A stretch of DNA of 64,000 nt from assembly GCA_014529385.2 (NCBI GenBank), contig CM043971.1:54101209-54165208 (forward strand), read 5' to 3'. Of this stretch, positions 58,462-64,000 are shown piece after piece. The stretch comes from Adiantum capillus-veneris (taxonomy: Eukaryota; Streptophyta; Polypodiopsida; Polypodiales; Pteridaceae). The notes under the pieces were generated by a model, which had not been told where the DNA came from, ran no database searches, and saw only the letters and a program-made list of their open reading frames with translations. Positions within the stretch are counted from its first letter, which is position 1. Every line of letters begins with the position of its first letter. The translations under genes and the position numbers were made by a program.

Positions 58462-58862
58462 ATTTGGTTTCTCTTTTCTTGCTTAAGAAGAGAGGTCCTT
58501 AAGTAGCCTATAAATGGTTGATGTTGTTAATTATAATAGGGTAAGTGGAACTGGGATCTATTATCGATTTTGTTGAGCCCAATATGTGGGGGATGGTGCA
58601 CACCTCGGGAGCTTTGGACTTAATAATGGAGTCTTTTTAGACTTGCCTACGGCTTTACCATTATTGAGCCATAAGAAGTCCGAAAGGAGCTAGCCCTTGG
58701 CAACTCTGCTATGTTAGACCTACTCCTCTACTCTCTATAATTAACCACTTTGAGCCGTGGGTGTAGATACTTAAGAGCCGATTTTCAAAGGCTAAGAGGA
58801 GTGGAAACTATGGTTTTGAATTGCCAAAGCATACACTAAGTACATACATAAATTTTGTTAAC

Positions 58863-60873
58863 ATGGCTGACAATAATCAAGAGAGTAGAATGAACATTGA
58901 TAACTTTGATTTTGCACATGAAGGTGCTAATGATGATGCTCCCATGTTTGTGAATTATCTCGTCACTAGGTTGCAGCAAGCTATGGGCAACCCTGCTTTG
59001 CAAGCCGAAGTTACTCAACAACTTCGTGCTTATGGAATTTCCCTTCCTCTCCAAGAGGAGAGAGAGCTTAGGATGCCTCTTGAAGAGACCCCCAAAAGAA
59101 GACTCTCTCCCATTCGAGAGGAGGAATCCAAAGAGAAAGAAAGCAATGAAAGTCTAAGTTCTTCTGAAGACGTGGCTCCACGAAGACGGCGGTCTAGACG
59201 ATCGCCTACTCCTCCCAAGAGGAAAAGATCAACACATGGTCCTTCTCCTTATCACTCTGAAAGGCAAGAGAGGAAACAAAGGAAGAAAAGCGCTAGGAAG
59301 AGATCACCCTCTTCTTCTTCTTCTTCACCTTCCTCCTCTTCTAACGAAAGTTATGGCTATTCTCCTAGAGAATACAAGAGGGGAGGACATCGCAAATCAT
59401 TTCCTGCATGGCGAAGGTCACAAAAGCTAAAGAAGTTCAAGGAGCGAGGAAAGTGTATCTCTTTTCTCACCTATGATGGCACCTTTGGTGCTACTGACAA
59501 AATGTTGGCCGTCATCTTGCAATTTGATGCGGCATTTGGGGACGAGGGCTTCACAGAGTCCATCAAGCTACGCCATGTAACTATGCACTTCCAAAAATCA
59601 GCTCGTCAATGGTGGGCTAGCCTTCGTGGCAATGGAGAAGCCCCAAAGACATGGAAAACACTACGAGTTTCCATCATGCAGCAATTCCTTCCAAACGATA
59701 CTATGGATAAAGTTCTTACCGAATGGCGCGGCTTGAAGCTTCTCTCTCATGAGTCTATCCACAAGTATGTAGACAAGTTTTGGGATTTACATCTCAAAGC
59801 TACTGTCTTTCAAAAGATAGACTTTGCCGAGCAAAGATAGCAATTCTGTGCAGGATTACCTGAAGAGATGGCCGAATACATCAACTCTCAACGGCGTGGT
59901 ACTATTACCGAAGTAATCCATCACACCATGGTTGCTTCACGCATCAATTTCCATCAAGGGGCTAGACGTAATGTGAAGCCCATGGAAAACAAAGATAAAA
60001 ATGATGCAAAGGGGAAATCCAATGCTCAAATTAATTCCCAAGGCACTTCCAACAACAACAACAACAACAACAATCGGTCCAAGGAGAAGGGACTTTACAA
60101 ATGTAAAAACAAACTCTCTCTTGAAGAGCTTGAAGATTTTCGCAAGGACCATAAGTGTTTCAAGTGTGGGGAGCAAGGACATGGCTATCGTTCTTGCCCC
60201 AAGAAGAATACTCGCAATGAGACTCCTAGAGCTTCCACCATCGAAGCTGCAAAAGAGGATGCTCATTGCAAAGGATCATCACTTTCCTATGCTTGGGGAA
60301 AGGTAAGAGAGCATGATGCCTTCATCTTGTTTGACCCTGGCTCTACTCTCAACTTCATATCAATGGAGTTGGCCACCAAGTTGGGCATTCAAGCTTCTAA
60401 GATGGGAGATATAGTAACAACTGATGCAGCTTTCAAGGGACAACAAGCTTCCGTTACTCCCTTGATTGGGAAGTTGAGGCTTCATGTCCAAAGCTATGTC
60501 GATAAAGAAGACTTCTTCATCTCTCCTCTCCAACATGAGGATGTTATCCTAGGGGCACCATGGTTTGATCACATGGCTGCCAACATGAAGTTCCCTGAAA
60601 GAAAAATCTACTTCACCTACAGGGGAAAGAACATGTATATAGATGCTAGTGAACGGTGGTCGCACTATTCCACTTGTAAATCCTCTTGCTTTTGATAAGT
60701 CAATGAAGAGCTCAGTTTCTGCGTACATGATTTTTGTCAAAGAGTCTCTAAAAGATACTAATGTTTCATCAAATGTAAATAATGGGAATCAAGAAGAGTT
60801 AGACTTGTCTAATTTTCTAAAAGGATTCCAAGATATGTTCATCGATGATATCCCTATGGACTTACCTCCAAAA
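58863..60873 (+). pseudogene. Element B gag and protease
   Basis: The likely start is ATG 58863 (MADNNQESRMN), in frame with an upstream ATG at 58821 that lies in the leader. It has the RS-rich region (about 59175-59440), gag core RQWWASLRG, zinc knuckle CFKCGEQGHGYRSC near 60158-60199 and protease DPGSTLNFIS near 60334. TAG at 59838-59840 sits where A has CAA, and an indel near 60645-60660 shifts the frame. The last part ends at the shared TGA 60874-60876. Confidence 0.91.
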
Positions 60874-60876
60874 TGA

Positions 60877-62515
60877 GGGGATGATGACCATCGTATTGAG
60901 CTCCTTCCAGGAAGCTCACCGCCTAACAAACCTCCTTATCGAGTCTCACAAGCTCAACAAGAGGAGATCATGAGGCAAGTACAAGAGCTGGTAGACAAAG
61001 GGATGGTGAGGCCTAGTCCCTCTCCCTTTTGTTCCCCAGTCCTTTTAGTGCAAAAGAAAGATGGTACATACCGTATGTGTGTAGACTATCGAGCACTAAA
61101 CCATATCACTATCAAAAACAGATTTTCCGTACCTCTGGTAGAAGATCTGTTTGATAAGCTACAAGGCTCTACCTACTTCAGTAGGATTGACCTTAAGAGT
61201 GGCTATCATCAAATAAGGATAGTGAATGAAGATATCTCAAAGACCGCGTTTCGCACAACGTTTGGTCTTTATGAATATCTAGTCATGCCTTTTGGCTTGA
61301 CTAATGCACTAGCTACGTTCAATCGTTTGATGGAGAAAATTTTTAGACCATATCGCAAATTCACTGGAGTGTTCTTTGATGATATCATCATCTACTCCAA
61401 GTCTTTGGAGGAGCCTAAGTAACATCTCCAAGTGATTTTTCAAGCATTGAGGGAGAACAAGCTTTATCTCAACCAAAAGAAAAGCGAATTCTTCCTTCAA
61501 GAGATTCAATACCTAGGTCATATTATCTCTAAAAATGGTATCCAAATGGATCCATCAAAGTTATAGGTAATAAAAGCATGGCCTAACCCAAGAAATCTAC
61601 ATGAGCTAAGAAGCTTTGTTGGTATGTGTGCATACTATAGACGCTTCATAGCAAAATTCTCTCAAATAGCAAGACCACTACACGACTTAACTAAGAAGAA
61701 CGTTAAGTTTGTATGGACTGCTAAGGAGCAAAATGCTTTTGAAAATCTCAAAGAGAAGCTTATTTCCCAACCAGTCCTCGTGCTTCCGGATCTCTTAAAG
61801 CCATTTGAGGTCCAATGTGATTATTGTGGTGATTGCCTTGGAGTAGTTTTGCTTCAAGAAGGGCATGCCATAGCATATGAGAGCCGAAGGCTCAATATTG
61901 ATGAACGAGTCTTGGGCATTTATGAGAAAGAGGTTTTTGCTGTTCTACATGCCCTAGACATATGGAAGCACTACCTATTGGGGACTCCATTTATCCTATG
62001 AACCACCACCAAAGTCTCAAGTATTTCATGACGCAAACCAAGCTTTTCGACAAACAAATGAGGTGGGCAAATTTTATTTCGCAATGTAATTTTCATATTG
62101 CTCACATAGCTGGTAAGCACAATCAAGTGGCCGATGCACTTTCACGACGACCAAAGGTCAATGCGGTGTCTATAACTACTCACAATGATCTATCCTTCAT
62201 GATAGATGAGTATGTTACTGACCGTGACTTTAGAGACATAATGTCAGCCCTTGCTTTGGGGAAGAAAGAGGAACCATTCACCTTGCAGGATGGTTATCTT
62301 CTCCACGGAAAAAGGCTATGTGTTACCCATTCCCTTCGTGAGAAAGTTATGTATGAATCCCATGCTCCTCCATATGCGGGGCATAGGGGTATTCAACCTA
62401 CTCTCCGAGGAGTAGAGACGTATTTCTATTGGCCTAAAATGAAAGTGGACATACAAGAGTATGTTTCAAAATGTGTAGTATGCCAAAAGACCAAGTATGA
62501 TAGAGGGAAGGAACC
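60877..62515 (+). pseudogene. Element B reverse transcriptase / RNase H / integrase zinc finger
   Basis: It continues in the frame before the TGA. RT motifs match A ([14 protein letters not shown], catalytic FFDD near 61375). Breaks: TAA 61420-61422, TAG 61564-61566, TGA 61999-62001 with an adjacent indel. RNase H and the HHCC finger (HAPPYAGHRG...CVVC) are present; the protein sequence ends at the 62516 junction. Confidence 0.92.
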
Positions 62516-64000
62516 TGTTATGCTATGATGGTGATGCATGAAGCTTTCCATCTTCATTGCTTCACCTAGGTCACAAGGAACACAAAGAATGTATTGTAAC
62601 AAGTCTCTCTTTATGGGAGAAATCATAATACAAATGCCTATTGGAGGGGGAACCAGCTCCACATAAATCCGGTCCTCAACTGTTGTCATGTTCTCTAAAT
62701 TCTCTCTCTTGCAAAAGTATTGTTCATGCCAAGTTAACTAATTGCTATGATAATGTTGCTATCTTTAATTATGTTCACCCGCTATGCTCACAAAGACATT
62801 ACTCAAAAGTATTCTCATTAATTTCCGCTACTCTCAAGTTAAATAGGCCAATTCCATTACATTGGTATCAGAGCATTTGGTTTCTCTTTTCTTGCTTAAG
62901 AAGAGAGGTCCTTAAGTAGCCTATAAATGGTTGATGTTGTTAATTATAATAGGGTAAGTGGAACTGGGATCTATTATCGATTTTGTTGAGCCCAATATGT
63001 GGGGGATGGTGCACACCTCGGGAGCTTTGGACTTAATAATGGAGTCTTTTTAGACTTGCCTACGGCTTTACCATTATTGAGCCATAAGAAGTCCGAAAGG
63101 AGCTAGCCCTTGGCAACTCTGCTATGTTAGACCTACTCCTCTACTCTCTATAATTAACCACTTTGAGCCGTGGGTGTAGATACTTAAGAGCTGATTTTCA
63201 AAGGCTAAGAGGAGTGGCAACTATGGTTTTGAATTTCCAAAGCATACACTAAGTACATACATAAATTTTGTTAACATGGCTGACAATAATCAAGAGAGTA
63301 GAATGAACATTGATAACTTTGATTTTGCACATGAAGGTGCTAATGATGATGCTCCCATGTTTGTGAATTATCTCGTCACTAGGTTGCAGCAAGCTATGGG
63401 CAACCCTGCTTTGCAAGCCGAAGTTACTCAACAACTTCGTGCTTATGGAATTTCCCTTCCTCTCCAAGAGGAATGAGAGCTTAGGATGCCTCTTGAAGAG
63501 ACCCCCAAAAGAAGACTCTCTCCCATTCGAGAGGAGGAATCCAAAGAGAAAGAAAGCAATGAAAGTCTAAGTTCTTCTGAAGACGTGGCTCCACGAAGAC
63601 GGCGGTCTAGACGATCGCCTACTCCTCCCAAGAGGAAAAGATCAACACATGGTCCTTCTCCTTATCACTCTGAAAGGCAAGAGAGGAAACAAAGGAAGAA
63701 AAGCGCTAGGAAGAGATCACCCTCTTCTTCTTCTTCCTCACCTTCCTCCTCTTCTAACGAAAGTTATGGCTATTCTCCTAGAGAATACAAGAGGGGAGGA
63801 CATCGCAAATCATTTCCTGCATGGCGAAGGTCACAAAAGCTAAAGAAGTTCAAGGAGCGAGGAAAGTGTATCTCTTTTCTCACCTATGATGGCACCTTTG
63901 GTGCTACCGACAAAGTGTTGGCCGTCATCTTGCAATTTGATGCGGCATTTGGGGACGAGGGCTTCACAGATTCCATCAAGCTACGCCATGTAACTATGCA
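62516..64000 (+). repeat. Near-identical direct repeat of 58103-59587: LTR end, primer site and gag
   Basis: Homology starts at TGTTATGCTATGATGG and continues to the window end with a constant offset of 4413 bp and only scattered differences. One of these, GGAATGAGAG for GGAGAGAGAG, creates TGA at 63474-63476 in gag. It includes LTR bases equivalent to 58103-58448, the TGGTATCAGAGC primer site (62863-62874) and gag from ATG 63276. Confidence 0.95.

Larger units (their letters stand above)
56758..62515 (+). mobile_element. Element B: A-family Ty3/gypsy retrotransposon, truncated in integrase
   Basis: 5' LTR (56758-58448), primer site, gag, protease, RT, RNase H and integrase zinc finger are collinear with element A in the opposite orientation. 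At 62516, just after CQKTKYDRGKE of the integrase, the sequence jumps to LTR sequence identical to 58103 onwards. The integrase core, chromodomain and complete 3' LTR are therefore not in this window. Confidence 0.94.

Noticed and set aside
58228-58506. 92-aa ORF repeated at 62641-62919 and, diverged, at 34810-35031 on the minus strand
   Set aside because: It spans the LTR end and the primer binding site; its conservation is that of the LTR, not of a protein.

Overview
This is nuclear DNA from a seed plant, almost certainly a repeat-rich intergenic block of a large genome. The evidence is the density of Ty1/copia and Ty3/gypsy LTR retrotransposons, an En/Spm-type CACTA DNA transposon with introns, gene fragments of plant-only families (HIPP-type heavy-metal domain protein, LRR receptor kinase) and long CT/CA microsatellites. 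I see no intact host gene, no tRNA or rRNA gene, and nothing prokaryotic. The species cannot be named from the sequence.

Layout. 1-2.9 kb: two Ty3/gypsy pol fragments (+). 4.37-9.91 kb: a structurally complete copia element with 192-bp LTRs, PBS, PPT and a 5-bp target duplication, coding frame broken by stops and a frameshift. 9.9-11 kb: four ~285-bp repeat units, each carrying a near-palindrome. 10.97-15.45 kb: a 5'-truncated copia element (-) with one 717-bp LTR. 15.45-18.8 kb: gag and LTR of a gypsy family here called C (-). 19.87-27.37 kb: a complete CACTA transposon with TIRs, a 3-bp TSD, a five-exon TNP2 transposase gene, a three-exon second gene (Transposase_24 type), and a captured fragment of a HIPP gene. 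28.3-33.2 kb: a degraded gypsy copy (-) related to the first one, plus a 133-aa ORF.

33.2-51.5 kb is a nested structure. A second C-family element has its 3' LTR split by a full-length 8.8-kb gypsy/chromovirus-like element (here A, 34811-43618, TSD CCGGC). Its 5' LTR breaks at about 46.6 kb, where a ~4.9-kb block starts. That block holds an LRR receptor-kinase pseudogene and a Rep-like HUH endonuclease ORF of the CRESS-DNA virus/plasmid type, and C-LTR sequence resumes at 51466. 51.5-52.9 kb: AT-rich ~150-bp tandem repeats, then a (CT)n(CA)n microsatellite. 52.9-56.75 kb: no gene recognised. 56758 to the end: a second A-family element (here B, +), whose pol runs at 62516 into a near-identical direct repeat of its own LTR end and gag (offset 4413 bp).

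How the parts relate. The retroelements supply gag, protease, RT/RNase H and integrase functions, but every copy is broken. The CACTA element carries both genes its family uses for mobility, with one nonsense codon in the transposase. The two observations most worth following are the Rep-like endonuclease ORF fused to LTR sequence (about 50.5-51.5 kb) and the HIPP fragment, with its C-terminal CaaX box, inside the CACTA element (25.98-26.35 kb).
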